Assembly: GCA_015231825.1 (NCBI GenBank)
Contig: JADGAV010000001.1
Coordinates: 1 to 64,000, forward strand
DNA: 64,000 bases
From: SAR324 cluster bacterium
Lineage (GTDB): Bacteria > SAR324 > NAC60-12
Reading direction: 5' to 3'
Shown here in pieces: positions 17,733-26,545 of this stretch; the first letter of the stretch is position 1; the number at the start of each line of letters is the position of its first letter. The notes under the pieces are model-generated. The model did not search any database and was not told the origin of the DNA. It saw only the letters and a list, made by a program, of their open reading frames with translations. Made by a program: the position numbers and the translations under genes.

Positions 17733-17759
17733 TTGAATAATTAGAAAATTCGCTATAAA
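17733..17759 (+). promoter_or_regulatory. Weak promoter candidate for the acyl-CoA dehydrogenase
   Basis: TTGAAT (17733-17738) and TATAAA (17754-17759) are separated by 15 bases, shorter than the usual 16-18. A start near 17766 would give a leader of about 75 bases. The region between 17606 and 17840 otherwise shows only AT-rich sequence. Confidence is low because of the spacing. Confidence 0.25.
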
Positions 17760-17840
17760 AAAGAACACTCTCCACAGCAGACAATCATGTTGAGCAGGAT
17801 TTCTTCACATTTTTAAAAAATTTCAAAGGAGATAGGAATT

Positions 17841-19070
17841 ATGAACAATTTAGAAATTTCCAAAGATTATAAACCGGTTTTGGAGCAGGTAAAAGCATTC
17901 ATTCTAGAAAGAGTTGAACCAGTGGAAGAAGAATTTCACAGCGAAGTTGGAAAAGGAGGGGACCGCTGGCAATACACAGAACGAATGACAGAAATTCTGG
18001 AAGGATTGAAACATCAGGCGAAAGGAGCGGGACTTTGGAATTTTTTCCTGCCCAATGCTCAATTCCCCGGGGCTCCGCGGATCTCCAATCTTGACTATGC
18101 ATATCTGGCGGAGCAAATGGGGATGAGCAGGCTGGCACCTGAAGTTTTCAATTGTGCAGCTCCGGACACCGGGAATATGGAAGTTTTGGAACGTTATGGC
18201 GATGCGGCCCAAAAGGAACAATGGCTGAAACCCCTGATGGAAGGAAAAATCCGATCCTGTTACGCCATGACTGAACCGGATGTTGCATCATCGGATGCAA
18301 CAAATATTGCGACACGTGCCCGTTTGGAAGGAGATGAATGGGTGATCAACGGAGAAAAATATTTTGCTTCAGGCGCCGGGGATCCGCGCTGCAAAATTAT
18401 TATTTGCATGGTCGTGACCAACCCGGATGCACCAAAACACTCCCGTCAATCTCAGATTTTGGTGCCCATGGACAGCCCGGGTGTGGAAAAGGTAGGAGCC
18501 ATGCATGTTTTCGGGTCCGATGAAGCGCCGCATGGCCACATGCACCTCCGATTCACGAATGTTCGAGTGCCAAAAGAAAATTGTCTGCTTGGGGAAGGTC
18601 GCGGGTTTGAAATTTCTCAGGGAAGGTTGGGTCCTGGCAGAATCCATCATTGCATGCGATTGATCGGCCAGGCAGAAAAAGCGTTGGAACTGCTCTGCAA
18701 ACGAGGCCTTTCCCGTGCAGCATTTGGCAAAGAACTGGTCAAACTAGGCGGCAATTTTGATGTGGTTGCCGATTCTCGCATCGAAATTGAAACCGCGAGG
18801 CTACTCACTTTGAAAGCCGCAAGAAAGATGGATTTAGTGGGCAACAAAGAAGCTCGGGGGGAAATTTCGCAAATAAAAGTTTATGTGCCGATTATTACTC
18901 TCAAAATTATAGATCGTGCTATTCAGATGTATGGAGGAACAGGAGTTTCACAGTGGACTCCTTTGTCCCGAATGTATGCGAACGCCAGAACTTTGCGGCT
19001 CGCTGACGGTCCTGATGAAGTTCATCGTATGGTCGTGGCACGGCTGGAATTGCTCAAATACCAAAATTAA
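17841..19070 (+). CDS. Acyl-CoA dehydrogenase (ACAD10/11-like)
   Basis: A 409-residue flavoprotein of the acyl-CoA dehydrogenase family, full length. Landmarks are CYAMTEPDVASSDATNI (the FAD/substrate loop, about 136-152), INGEKYFASGAGDPRCKI, SQILVPMDSPGVE, HGHMHLRFTNVRVP, and the C-terminal YGGTGVSQWTPLSRMYANAR followed by ADGPDEVHRMVVARLE. The last motif is typical of the ACAD10/11 subgroup and puts Asp389 where classical enzymes have the catalytic Glu. It should oxidise an acyl-CoA to the 2-enoyl-CoA with electrons passed to ETF; the chain length is unknown. AAGGAG lies nine bases before the ATG. It is monocistronic: the next gene converges on it, with two hairpins between. Confidence 0.92.
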   Translation: MNNLEISKDYKPVLEQVKAFILERVEPVEEEFHSEVGKGGDRWQYTERMTEILEGLKHQAKGAGLWNFFLPNAQFPGAPRISNLDYAYLAEQMGMSRLAPEVFNCAAPDTGNMEVLERYGDAAQKEQWLKPLMEGKIRSCYAMTEPDVASSDATNIATRARLEGDEWVINGEKYFASGAGDPRCKIIICMVVTNPDAPKHSRQSQILVPMDSPGVEKVGAMHVFGSDEAPHGHMHLRFTNVRVPKENCLLGEGRGFEISQGRLGPGRIHHCMRLIGQAEKALELLCKRGLSRAAFGKELVKLGGNFDVVADSRIEIETARLLTLKAARKMDLVGNKEARGEISQIKVYVPIITLKIIDRAIQMYGGTGVSQWTPLSRMYANARTLRLADGPDEVHRMVVARLELLKYQN

Positions 19071-19086
19071 ACAGGTCCTCTCTATG

Positions 19087-19184
19087 AATCCCGGTTTATG
19101 ATCAGGTCATTTCTGCCGGGATTTCCCAACGTGAGCTAGCATCCCCATCTTCAAACATTTCAAATCCCGGTCCTGTTCGGGATT
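19087..19184. terminator. Two related hairpins between convergent genes
   Basis: AATCCCGG (19087-19094) pairs with CCGGGATT (19116-19123) over a 21-base loop. A second, tighter hairpin pairs AATCCCG (19163-19169) with CGGGATT (19178-19184) over an 8-base loop. Both share the AATCCCG core and lie between the convergent acyl-CoA dehydrogenase and rhodanese genes, where a two-way terminator is expected. T tracts after the stems are poor, so factor-assisted termination or a small repeat are alternatives. Confidence 0.4.
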
Positions 19185-19257
19185 CACCGTTCCCTTTTGA
19201 TGATGATCTGCCACAGGATTAGGAGCAGGGTTTTCAAATTACCAGTCCCCGCCTTTA

Positions 19258-20877
19258 TCAGCCAGTGACTTTCGGCCAAAAATTGGAGCTTCCGTCACGT
19301 TGGATTTGGGGAACGAGACCGACTTCCCATGTCAGATAGTCCTGCATTGCTTCTTCCACCCCCCAATCTTTTTCGTAGGGACGAAGCCAAATATCATCAG
19401 CATCATCAGCCATGTGTTCGGGATACTGATGAAGGGCATATCCCGATTTTTCCCAGGCTAGATTTCCTCCTTCCAGAACCTTGACCGGAACAGTAGCGAT
19501 TGCTTCTAGTTCAGCAGCGGCCAGCAGGGCCAAAGTCCCATCCTCGGAGCTCAGCACCAAATTTTCCTTCTGCGGAATTTTGGAAAAGCTTTGTTCCAGC
19601 CTGGCACGAACGGCAAACCAGGCTCCCGGCAGATGTCCCGTTTTATAATTTCGGCTCAAACTCAAATCGATGATAGAGACGTTTCCTTCCGACAGGCATT
19701 GAAACAGTCGATCGGGAGAGATCATTTCAGCATGGACTTCGTCCAAACCAGGAACATCAACAGGTTCCGGACCAGTCTCTAACGGGAAACCATCCAATCC
19801 ACCGGCCAGGATCACGACATGTTCCCAGCCCATTTGCTTGAGCCATGATGCTGTCATGCCGGCCCTTACCCCATTGTCATCAATGAGGATTATTCTTGCG
19901 TGAAGTGTGGGCACAAATTTGTCTGTTTCTTGAACAAGCTGTCCTCCGGGAGCAGAACGTGAACCGCGCAGATGGCCTGCTTCATATTCCTCAGGACTGC
20001 GAACGTCAAGAAGATAGAGGGACCGTTGGTCGCTTTCTCTGAGCCAGCTTTTGAGGGTGCCTTGATCAATGCTGTTGACTCTATAACGCTTGCAAACCCG
20101 TTCTGCCGCTTTTTTTGCTGCGGTTAAACCGAAATTAGAGATCTCCTTATACCGGCGTTCCATTCCGGTTTCCAGGGCATGTCCGGCGAGGTGCCAGCCC
20201 ATTGTCCCATTTCGCAATGCGACGACCGGATTGGGAATGCCTGCGTTGATCAGGGACTGGGCCCCGATGATACTCCTTGTTCTCCCTGCACAATTGACCA
20301 CCACAAGGGTCTCAGGTGAAGGGGCAATGTCATGAACGCGATAGACCAATTCTCCTCCGGGAACACAAATTCCTGTAGGAATATTGCGTGCTTGATATTC
20401 CGTCATCGGTCGACTATCCAGCACCACCAGATCCTCACCGGCTTCCAGCATTTCGTTAAGTTCATCAGCAGAAACGGAAGGAGTTTCATATTCTGCTTCT
20501 ATAAATTCCCCAAATGCTTTGCTTGGCACATTCACCCCGCTGAATACCTCATAACCTTCTGCTTTCCAGGCATCGACTCCTCCCTGAAGGACTGATATTT
20601 TCCGGTACCCCAGGTGCAGAAGCCGTTTTGCTGCCCGTTTGGCCAGGGCCTCCTTCTGTTCGCAAAGTACAATGGGCACGTTACGACGCGGAATCATTGC
20701 AACGGCATTCAATTCAAGCCTGCTCAAAGGGAAACAACTGGCATAGAGAAGATGCTCAGCCCCGAAACTCAACTCTTCCCTGACATCCAGCAAGGCCAGT
20801 TCCTCCGAACCGCTCAGCATTTGTTTGAGTTCGCCGGGGGTGATGGTAGTAATGTTATCTGAAGATTCTGTTGACAT
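19258..20877 (-). CDS. Four-domain rhodanese-like protein
   Basis: A 539-residue protein built from four tandem rhodanese-like domains (about 10-112, 133-235, 266-366, 384-482), each with the ALLDVRE/YLLDVRSPEEYEAGHL-type beginning. Only domain 2 has a standard active-site loop, NCAGRTRS with Cys196. Domain 1 has Cys72 in a non-standard loop (LCEQKEA). Domain 3 has Asp (IDDNGVRAG) and domain 4 Ser (SSEDGTL) where the persulfide Cys would be. One or two catalytic and two structural domains are therefore likely. The role would be sulfur (sulfane) transfer in the cytoplasm; partners are unknown. A C-terminal tail (about 485-539), rich in Trp, is conserved-looking but unassigned. It is single-gene and divergent from the XdhC gene. 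Confidence 0.88.
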   Translation of the reverse strand: MSTESSDNITTITPGELKQMLSGSEELALLDVREELSFGAEHLLYASCFPLSRLELNAVAMIPRRNVPIVLCEQKEALAKRAAKRLLHLGYRKISVLQGGVDAWKAEGYEVFSGVNVPSKAFGEFIEAEYETPSVSADELNEMLEAGEDLVVLDSRPMTEYQARNIPTGICVPGGELVYRVHDIAPSPETLVVVNCAGRTRSIIGAQSLINAGIPNPVVALRNGTMGWHLAGHALETGMERRYKEISNFGLTAAKKAAERVCKRYRVNSIDQGTLKSWLRESDQRSLYLLDVRSPEEYEAGHLRGSRSAPGGQLVQETDKFVPTLHARIILIDDNGVRAGMTASWLKQMGWEHVVILAGGLDGFPLETGPEPVDVPGLDEVHAEMISPDRLFQCLSEGNVSIIDLSLSRNYKTGHLPGAWFAVRARLEQSFSKIPQKENLVLSSEDGTLALLAAAELEAIATVPVKVLEGGNLAWEKSGYALHQYPEHMADDADDIWLRPYEKDWGVEEAMQDYLTWEVGLVPQIQRDGSSNFWPKVTG

Positions 20878-21260
20878 GAAGCAGAGACCCGTTTTGAGGT
20901 TTTTTAGAGATGAGTGAGAAATCGAAAGCGGTTTTCCGATAGAATTCTCCCCATCGGTTTTGCAGGAAATCTAACACGAACAGGCACTTGAAGCCAGCAA
21001 TATTGAAAAGACCTTTTTCCGGTTTTTTCGGCATAAGGAAAATTTTTTAAAATTTGTGAAATTGATTGTGCGAATAAGAATTTCTGAAACTTGAACTATT
21101 GATTAAAAAAATGGATAGAAAGCATACGGAAGCAAAGGTTTTTCGAAGAAATTGCTCGTCATCAATTTATTTTGACTGATCCACAGATTCCCTGTAAATC
21201 TGGTAGATGATGGCTCGGTTCAAACATTAGTAAAACTCCTTACACAATGGTGAAAAGACA
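20878..21260. other. Divergent intergenic region, no gene seen
   Basis: There are 383 bases between the divergent rhodanese and XdhC-like genes. It is AT-rich towards the right and must contain both promoters. No hexamer pair with proper spacing, no hairpin with a T tract and no plausible open frame was found. The XdhC start has only a weak GTGAAAAG sequence upstream. Confidence 0.35.
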
Positions 21261-22316
21261 ATGAAAGATATTTGGGAAGATGTGATCAAGTGGTCTGAAG
21301 AAAAACAATCATTTGTGATCGCCAGAGTGATCAATACCTGGCGATCTGCCCCCAGAAAAGCAGGGGCGGCCATGTTGATTGACCCAGACATGAAAGTGGT
21401 GGGTTCAGTCAGCGGTGGATGTATTGAAGGCGCAGTGATTGAAGAAGCTTTGGAAATAATGGAGACCGGAGAGACAAAGTATCTCAACTATGGCATCGAC
21501 GACGATACCGCCTGGTCAGTCGGTCTAGCCTGTGGAGGAAAAATTCAGCTCTTTCTGGAAAAACACTGGGCAGTTTCAAAAGATGCTGAATCCCGGAATA
21601 TCTGGCATCATTTACAGCAGGCGCTGCAGGAAAAAAAATCGGTTGTAATGCTCACCTCCATCGACGGTTCAAATGCCGCCCCAATGCTGGTCTATGAGGA
21701 TGGAAAAACTGAAGGGGCCTGGCAGAATTTTGACGAAACATTGAAATCGCTTTCTCTGAATGCCCTCAAGTCACAAAAAAACCACACGAAACGCTGGGAA
21801 GAAGAAAAGGTTTTTTTTCATACTTTCCCTGCTCCGGATCAATTGATCATCATTGGGGCCGGGCACATCAGCATTGCGCTTGTTCAGCTGGCCCATCAAA
21901 TGAATTTTGAAACTTTTGTGATCGATCCCCGAAAAATTTTTGCCACAGAGGAAAGGTTCCCGGTTGTTCCGACTAAAATTATTTCTGAGTGGCCGCAGGA
22001 TGCTTTGAACAATTGGAATTTTCATGAGAACACCTACGCGGTTTTTTTGACCCATGACCCGAAAATAGACGATCCGGGGATGCACATTGTCCTCAAAGCT
22101 GCAGTCCGTTATATTGGTGCACTGGGGAGCCGCAAAACTCATGCGAAGCGTGTACTGCGTCTTCAGGAAAGCGGTTTTAGCGATCTTGAAATCAGCCGTA
22201 TAAAAGCGCCCATCGGACTGGATATTGGAGCGGAATCACCGGATGAAATCGCCTTAAGCATCATTGCAGAAATCGTTCAGGAAAAACACAGTATCACGGA
22301 TGAATCTTCAGAATGA
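21261..22316 (+). CDS. XdhC/CoxI-family molybdenum cofactor chaperone
   Basis: A 351-residue protein with both XdhC domains. The N-terminal XdhC/CoxI domain (about 12-85) has TWRSAPRKAGAAMLI, GSVSGGCIEGAVIEEA and the conserved Cys in GLACGGKIQLFLE. The C-terminal Rossmann domain (about 190-335) has LIIIGAGHISIALVQLAHQ and ALGSRKTHAKRV, with the closing GLDIGAESPDEIALSI. XdhC proteins bind and sulfurate molybdenum cofactor and deliver it to xanthine dehydrogenase or CO dehydrogenase type enzymes. No molybdo-hydroxylase subunit lies in the window, so the client is elsewhere. The gene converges with, and overlaps by 23 bases, the minus-strand quinone oxidoreductase. The neighbouring rhodanese protein could be a sulfur donor, but that is speculative. 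Confidence 0.9.
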   Translation: MKDIWEDVIKWSEEKQSFVIARVINTWRSAPRKAGAAMLIDPDMKVVGSVSGGCIEGAVIEEALEIMETGETKYLNYGIDDDTAWSVGLACGGKIQLFLEKHWAVSKDAESRNIWHHLQQALQEKKSVVMLTSIDGSNAAPMLVYEDGKTEGAWQNFDETLKSLSLNALKSQKNHTKRWEEEKVFFHTFPAPDQLIIIGAGHISIALVQLAHQMNFETFVIDPRKIFATEERFPVVPTKIISEWPQDALNNWNFHENTYAVFLTHDPKIDDPGMHIVLKAAVRYIGALGSRKTHAKRVLRLQESGFSDLEISRIKAPIGLDIGAESPDEIALSIIAEIVQEKHSITDESSE

Positions 22317-23280
22317 TTTTGCCAGTATTTTGATTCGATTCCATATACTGATGCGCTTCGCTCGCTTTTTCCCAGGGAATGATGCGGTCGATCACAACCT
22401 TGAGCTGGCCCGTTTCAAATTTTTCCAGGCAGGCTTTTGAAAACTCCTGGGTGAGGCGGATTTTATATTCCAGATCACGACTGCGTAGGGTCGAACCGAT
22501 AATTTTCACACGTTTTGTCAATACTGCTCCGAGGGAAATTTCTTTTCCTGATGCTCCGCCCAACAAACCAAGAATCACCTGGCGGCCATCGAGTGCGATG
22601 CATTTCAGGTTTTGAGTGAGGTAAGATGCGCCTACAAAGTCAATGATAATATCAGCACCTTTTCCAGAAGTCGCTTCCAGGACTTTTTCAGAAAAATCGT
22701 TTTCTTTGTAATTGATGGCCAGATCAGCACCCAAATCTCGGCAGGTCTGTAATTTTGCCTCAGAACCCGCAGTTGCCATGATCATGCACTCGCTGAGGTT
22801 CGCCAGTTGAATCGCTGCCGTTCCAACCCCGCTGGCTCCTGCATGAATTAAAACATTTTGCTTCTCAGCAAATTCTCCCAGCCATACCAATGCCTGGAAG
22901 GCGGTGAGATAGGCTTCCGCGACCCCTGCGGCTTCTTCAAAACCTAAATTGGGTGGAATAGGCATTGCCATGTCCTCATGAATCACGGCATATTCCGCGT
23001 AGCCCCCTCCTGACAAAAGAGCAAAAACCCGGTCTCCTGCTTTCCATTTTTTCACTTGTTCTCCTGCTGCTTCAACTTCCCCGGCCATCTCGAGACCGAT
23101 GACAGAACTGGACCCGGCAGGAACCGGATAATGTCCCCTGCGCTGCAGAGTGTCGGCTCGATTGATTGCCGATGCATGGACTTTGACTCGGATTTCATTT
23201 TCATTCAATTCCGGCATGGGGGTCTCTCCCAGGTACAACTGCTCCGGCCCGCCGGGTTCTTTGACTAATACTGCTTTCAT
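22294..23280 (-). CDS. NAD(P)H:quinone oxidoreductase, PIG3/QOR type
   Basis: A 328-residue medium-chain dehydrogenase/reductase of the zinc-free quinone oxidoreductase branch. The N-terminal GroES-like domain starts KAVLVKEPGGPEQL and contains INRADTLQRRGHYPVPAG and IGLEMAGEV, which mark the TP53I3/PIG3 subgroup. The NAD(P)H-binding fold has VLIHAGASGVGTAAIQLA and DIIIDFVGASYLTQNL. It reduces quinones or alpha,beta-unsaturated carbonyls with NADPH. The frame is open another 39 codons upstream, but family alignment begins at MKAVLV, so 23280 is chosen. It is divergent from the fatty acyl-CoA ligase and overlaps the XdhC 3' end. Confidence 0.9.
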   Translation of the reverse strand: MKAVLVKEPGGPEQLYLGETPMPELNENEIRVKVHASAINRADTLQRRGHYPVPAGSSSVIGLEMAGEVEAAGEQVKKWKAGDRVFALLSGGGYAEYAVIHEDMAMPIPPNLGFEEAAGVAEAYLTAFQALVWLGEFAEKQNVLIHAGASGVGTAAIQLANLSECMIMATAGSEAKLQTCRDLGADLAINYKENDFSEKVLEATSGKGADIIIDFVGASYLTQNLKCIALDGRQVILGLLGGASGKEISLGAVLTKRVKIIGSTLRSRDLEYKIRLTQEFSKACLEKFETGQLKVVIDRIIPWEKASEAHQYMESNQNTGKIILKIHP

Positions 23281-23566
23281 AGCTTCTTCACAAAAATATT
23301 GTTTGCCGAAATTGGCGTTTCGATTCTTTGCAAAATTTATTGCCATGTTTTGAACATGGGATGGTGTCAATGCTGTATCGTACCCGTTTTCAATCAAAGC
23401 ATCAACTTGTCTCGGAGATGGAGTACAAATTGGCCTGGCTTATTCGATTTAGTAGCTTGAACATCTCCTGATAATCCTTTATCTAATCATGGCGAATCGG
23501 GAATGCAATGAGTCAACCCTGCTTGGAGAAATATTTTTAACGATATCAAAAAAGGAGCAATGAATT

Positions 23567-25192
23567 ATGGATGGCCTGATGATGGACTTCCCATTGACGT
23601 TGTCAATGGTTATGCGTCGTGCAGAATTACTTTTTCCAGAAAAAGAAATAGTCACCCGGCAGCCGGATCGGTCATTTCACCGCTATACCTACAGCGAATG
23701 GATCAGACGGTCTAAAAAGTTGGCGTTGGCGTTGAAGAAACTCGGCGTGAAGGATGGGGATCGCATTGGAAGCTTCTGCTGGAATCATTATCAACACTAC
23801 GAACTGTACTTTGGGATTCCCGCAATGGGGGCGGTCCTGCATACTCTCAATCTGCGGCTTGGTGCTGAAGACCTCTCCTACATTATTAACCATGCTGATG
23901 ATCAAATTTTATTCATCGACGAAAGTTTACTGCCGCTGTTTGAAAAATTCAGGGAAAAGGTGAGTTTCAAAAAGGTCATTGTGATTTCCCAAAAAGGAAA
24001 TATTCCTGAAGGGATGCTGGACTACGAAGAATTGTTGGCCGCGGAAGATGATAAGGATTTTGAATATACAGATTGGGATGAAAACAAAGCGATTTCCATG
24101 TGCTACACCTCTGGAACCACGGGTAAACCGAAGGGGACCGTCTATTCCCACCGTTCAACGGTGCTTCACGCCATGGTCTGTGCAATGTCTTCCGGACTGG
24201 GCTTGAATCAAAACGATATCTTGCTTCCGGTTGTACCGATGTTTCATGCGAATGCCTGGGGAATTCCATTCGCTGCTCCTCTTGTCGGTTGCGGCCTCGT
24301 TTTTCCAGGTCCTTTTCTTGACCCTCCCAGCTTACTGGAAGCTTTTGAACAGGAGAAAGTCACCATTACGGGAGGAGTTCCCACAATATGGATTGGAATG
24401 CTGAAAGTCCTCGATGAGAACCCGACTGCCTATAACCTGTCAAAGATGCGGACACTGCTGGTGGGAGGATCGGCGGTTCCTAAAAGTTTGATTGATGATT
24501 TTGAAAGCCGGCACAATCTCAACATTGTGCATGCCTGGGGGATGACAGAAATGTCTCCGCTGGGAACCATCAATTCCCTCAAACCCCGTCTAATCAATAG
24601 TGACCGTCCAACACAGCTGAATTACCGTGCAACACAGGGGCTTCCGGTCAATCTGGTCGAATTTAGAATCCGCGGGGATGAAGGCTTGTTGGAATTTGAT
24701 GGACAAAGCATGGGAGAACTCGAGGTTCGCGGGCCATATATCGCCTCTGCTTATTATAATTCTCCGGAAGGGGCAGATAAATTCACAGAAGATGGGTGGT
24801 TCAAAACGGGAGATATTGCGACAATTGATCCGGATTGCTACCTAGAAATAAAAGACAGGACAAAAGATTTGGTCAAATCGGGAGGAGAATGGATCAGTTC
24901 GGTCGAGCTTGAAAACGCGCTGATGGGTCATGAGGCGGTGGCAGAAGCGGCCGTATTTGCAGTCGCGCATGAAAAGTGGCAGGAACGTCCGCTGGCAGCG
25001 GTCGTGCTGCAGGAAGGGAAATCTGCAGGTAAAGATGAATTGATCGCCCATTTAGCCAAAGAATTCCCCAAATGGTGGCTTCCCGATGATGTCGTTTTTA
25101 TCGAAGAAATCCCAAAAACCAGTGTAGGAAAATTCAAAAAAATTGTTCTACGAGAAACCTTTCAAAATCATTTGATCAATCCTCATTCATAA
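23567..25192 (+). CDS. Fatty acyl-CoA ligase (AMP-forming), FadD/DmdB-like
   Basis: A 541-residue ANL ligase. Key motifs are SMCYTSGTTGKPKGTVYSH (about 177-196), PMFHANAWGIPFA (about 224-236), HAWGMTEMSPLG (about 322-333), WFKTGDIATID and the A8 hinge DRTKDLVKSGGEWISSVELE. The catalytic Lys lies in the C-terminal PKTSVGKFKK. The N-terminus (MMDFPLTLSMVMRRAELLFP) and the overall pattern belong to the medium/long-chain fatty-acid ligase branch that includes 3-methylmercaptopropionyl-CoA ligase (DmdB); DMSP metabolism is possible but not supported by neighbours. GGAG lies nine bases before the start. The downstream thioesterase and SDR genes are on the same strand with gaps of 172 and 239 bases. 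Confidence 0.9.
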   Translation: MDGLMMDFPLTLSMVMRRAELLFPEKEIVTRQPDRSFHRYTYSEWIRRSKKLALALKKLGVKDGDRIGSFCWNHYQHYELYFGIPAMGAVLHTLNLRLGAEDLSYIINHADDQILFIDESLLPLFEKFREKVSFKKVIVISQKGNIPEGMLDYEELLAAEDDKDFEYTDWDENKAISMCYTSGTTGKPKGTVYSHRSTVLHAMVCAMSSGLGLNQNDILLPVVPMFHANAWGIPFAAPLVGCGLVFPGPFLDPPSLLEAFEQEKVTITGGVPTIWIGMLKVLDENPTAYNLSKMRTLLVGGSAVPKSLIDDFESRHNLNIVHAWGMTEMSPLGTINSLKPRLINSDRPTQLNYRATQGLPVNLVEFRIRGDEGLLEFDGQSMGELEVRGPYIASAYYNSPEGADKFTEDGWFKTGDIATIDPDCYLEIKDRTKDLVKSGGEWISSVELENALMGHEAVAEAAVFAVAHEKWQERPLAAVVLQEGKSAGKDELIAHLAKEFPKWWLPDDVVFIEEIPKTSVGKFKKIVLRETFQNHLINPHS

Positions 25193-25364
25193 TGCCAGGT
25201 TTCCCAATTTGGAAATACTCCTGCTAAAGAAAATCCGGGCAGATCCGTGCTCGTTTTCGAAAAACTTGCGACATGATTTTGCCAACGAAAACGTCGGCAA
25301 CCGTGGCACGAGGAAAATGCCTGTATGGAAAGCTCCCCATTGAAAAAAACTGAAAACTAATCCC

Positions 25365-26306
25365 ATGGTTGAAAAAAAAGAGGCGATCGAGTTTGTTTCA
25401 GGAAAAGGAGAAATACCGGGAGATTTTTCCAACATGGATATGAATTTTAATCTCAAGCTCGGATCATACGTCAATTTGTGTTTACCGAGCAATTATCAGA
25501 CCCTGGAAAAACAATTTGATCTTCCAGGACTGCGGAAACGCGGCATTGCTCCGATTGTGTATTATACCGCTATCCAAAACACCCCTCAAAAAGTGTCTTT
25601 CGGCCATCCTGTCTATGTAAAAAATAAAGTTCGTCTTTGTCGAAATGTGATGGAATATCCCGCAGTCAATGCACAGGAGCCCGGTAAGAGAGTGGAGCGC
25701 CTGATGTTTGACTTGTCGACAGAAAGCAGTGCTCATCAAAATACCGGAGGTGCCGAAAAACTAGGGCTCAGCGAAGAAATCGGCGAGATCAGGCCTGTCG
25801 GAAAAATTCATATCTATCAGATATTTACGAAACCGCTGGCATTAGCTCATGAACGGCGTGTTACCGAAGTCCCGGAAGAATTGCGGTCGCTCAAGGAACA
25901 TTCGCTGCCGGGGCCTTTTCCCAGCATTGAAGGTCTAGAGAAATTTCCTGAGAATTTTCAGAAAGAACAGGAGCTTTCCCCTTTCTTTTCAGTCTGGGGA
26001 ATGTCCAATACTGACATCAACCAGCATGTCAACATGGTCGAATACATTGACGGGTTTCAGGAACATTTCACAAGACTGCTTTTTCATGCAAAAAAACCGA
26101 TTTCCACTCATTTCATTCACGAAGCTCAAATCATATTTCGTAAACCCTTTTTTCCAGGACAACGTTATGCCATCCAGGGAAAAATTGGCTTTGATGGCGA
26201 GCAAAGCGTTTTACTGGCGGGGTATTACCTTGCAGATGATGGAGGAAATCTGGATCCCAACCCATTCAATTTTACCAGAATGAACGGCTCTTTTTGTCTG
26301 GAGTGA
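25365..26306 (+). CDS. Double hot-dog acyl thioesterase-like protein
   Basis: A 313-residue protein whose second half carries the thioesterase motif TDINQHVNMVEYIDGFQ (about 214-230), typical of hot-dog acyl-ACP/acyl-CoA thioesterases. The first half (about 50-170) looks like a degenerate or partner hot-dog domain with VSFGHPVYVKNKVRLCRN. The length matches a two-domain acyl-ACP thioesterase-like fold. A second Asn/His/Asp set characteristic of plant FatA/FatB is not obvious, so substrate and carrier remain open. It follows the fatty acyl-CoA ligase, which fits control of acyl-CoA pools. No strong ribosome site precedes the ATG, and a small hairpin (TCTGGA/TCCAGA, 26297-26314) spans the stop. 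Confidence 0.72.
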   Translation: MVEKKEAIEFVSGKGEIPGDFSNMDMNFNLKLGSYVNLCLPSNYQTLEKQFDLPGLRKRGIAPIVYYTAIQNTPQKVSFGHPVYVKNKVRLCRNVMEYPAVNAQEPGKRVERLMFDLSTESSAHQNTGGAEKLGLSEEIGEIRPVGKIHIYQIFTKPLALAHERRVTEVPEELRSLKEHSLPGPFPSIEGLEKFPENFQKEQELSPFFSVWGMSNTDINQHVNMVEYIDGFQEHFTRLLFHAKKPISTHFIHEAQIIFRKPFFPGQRYAIQGKIGFDGEQSVLLAGYYLADDGGNLDPNPFNFTRMNGSFCLE

Positions 26307-26545
26307 AATCCAGATTATTGAGTTTTCTGAGGAACTTTGATTTAAAGAGCGCATTTCATCAGCCAGCACTTAAGGGGGCATGTCGGACAAGAAACTTGCC
26401 CTTCATGAAAAATTTTTTAGCTTTTTGTCAGCAGTCTCCCTGGGAAACAGACTGAAAAAATACATCATCAGGGAATCAGGATAAATATCCTGCGAATCAT
26501 TGCCCCGAAAGCGAGTGTTCAAAATTTAAAAAAGGGAGTTCATAG

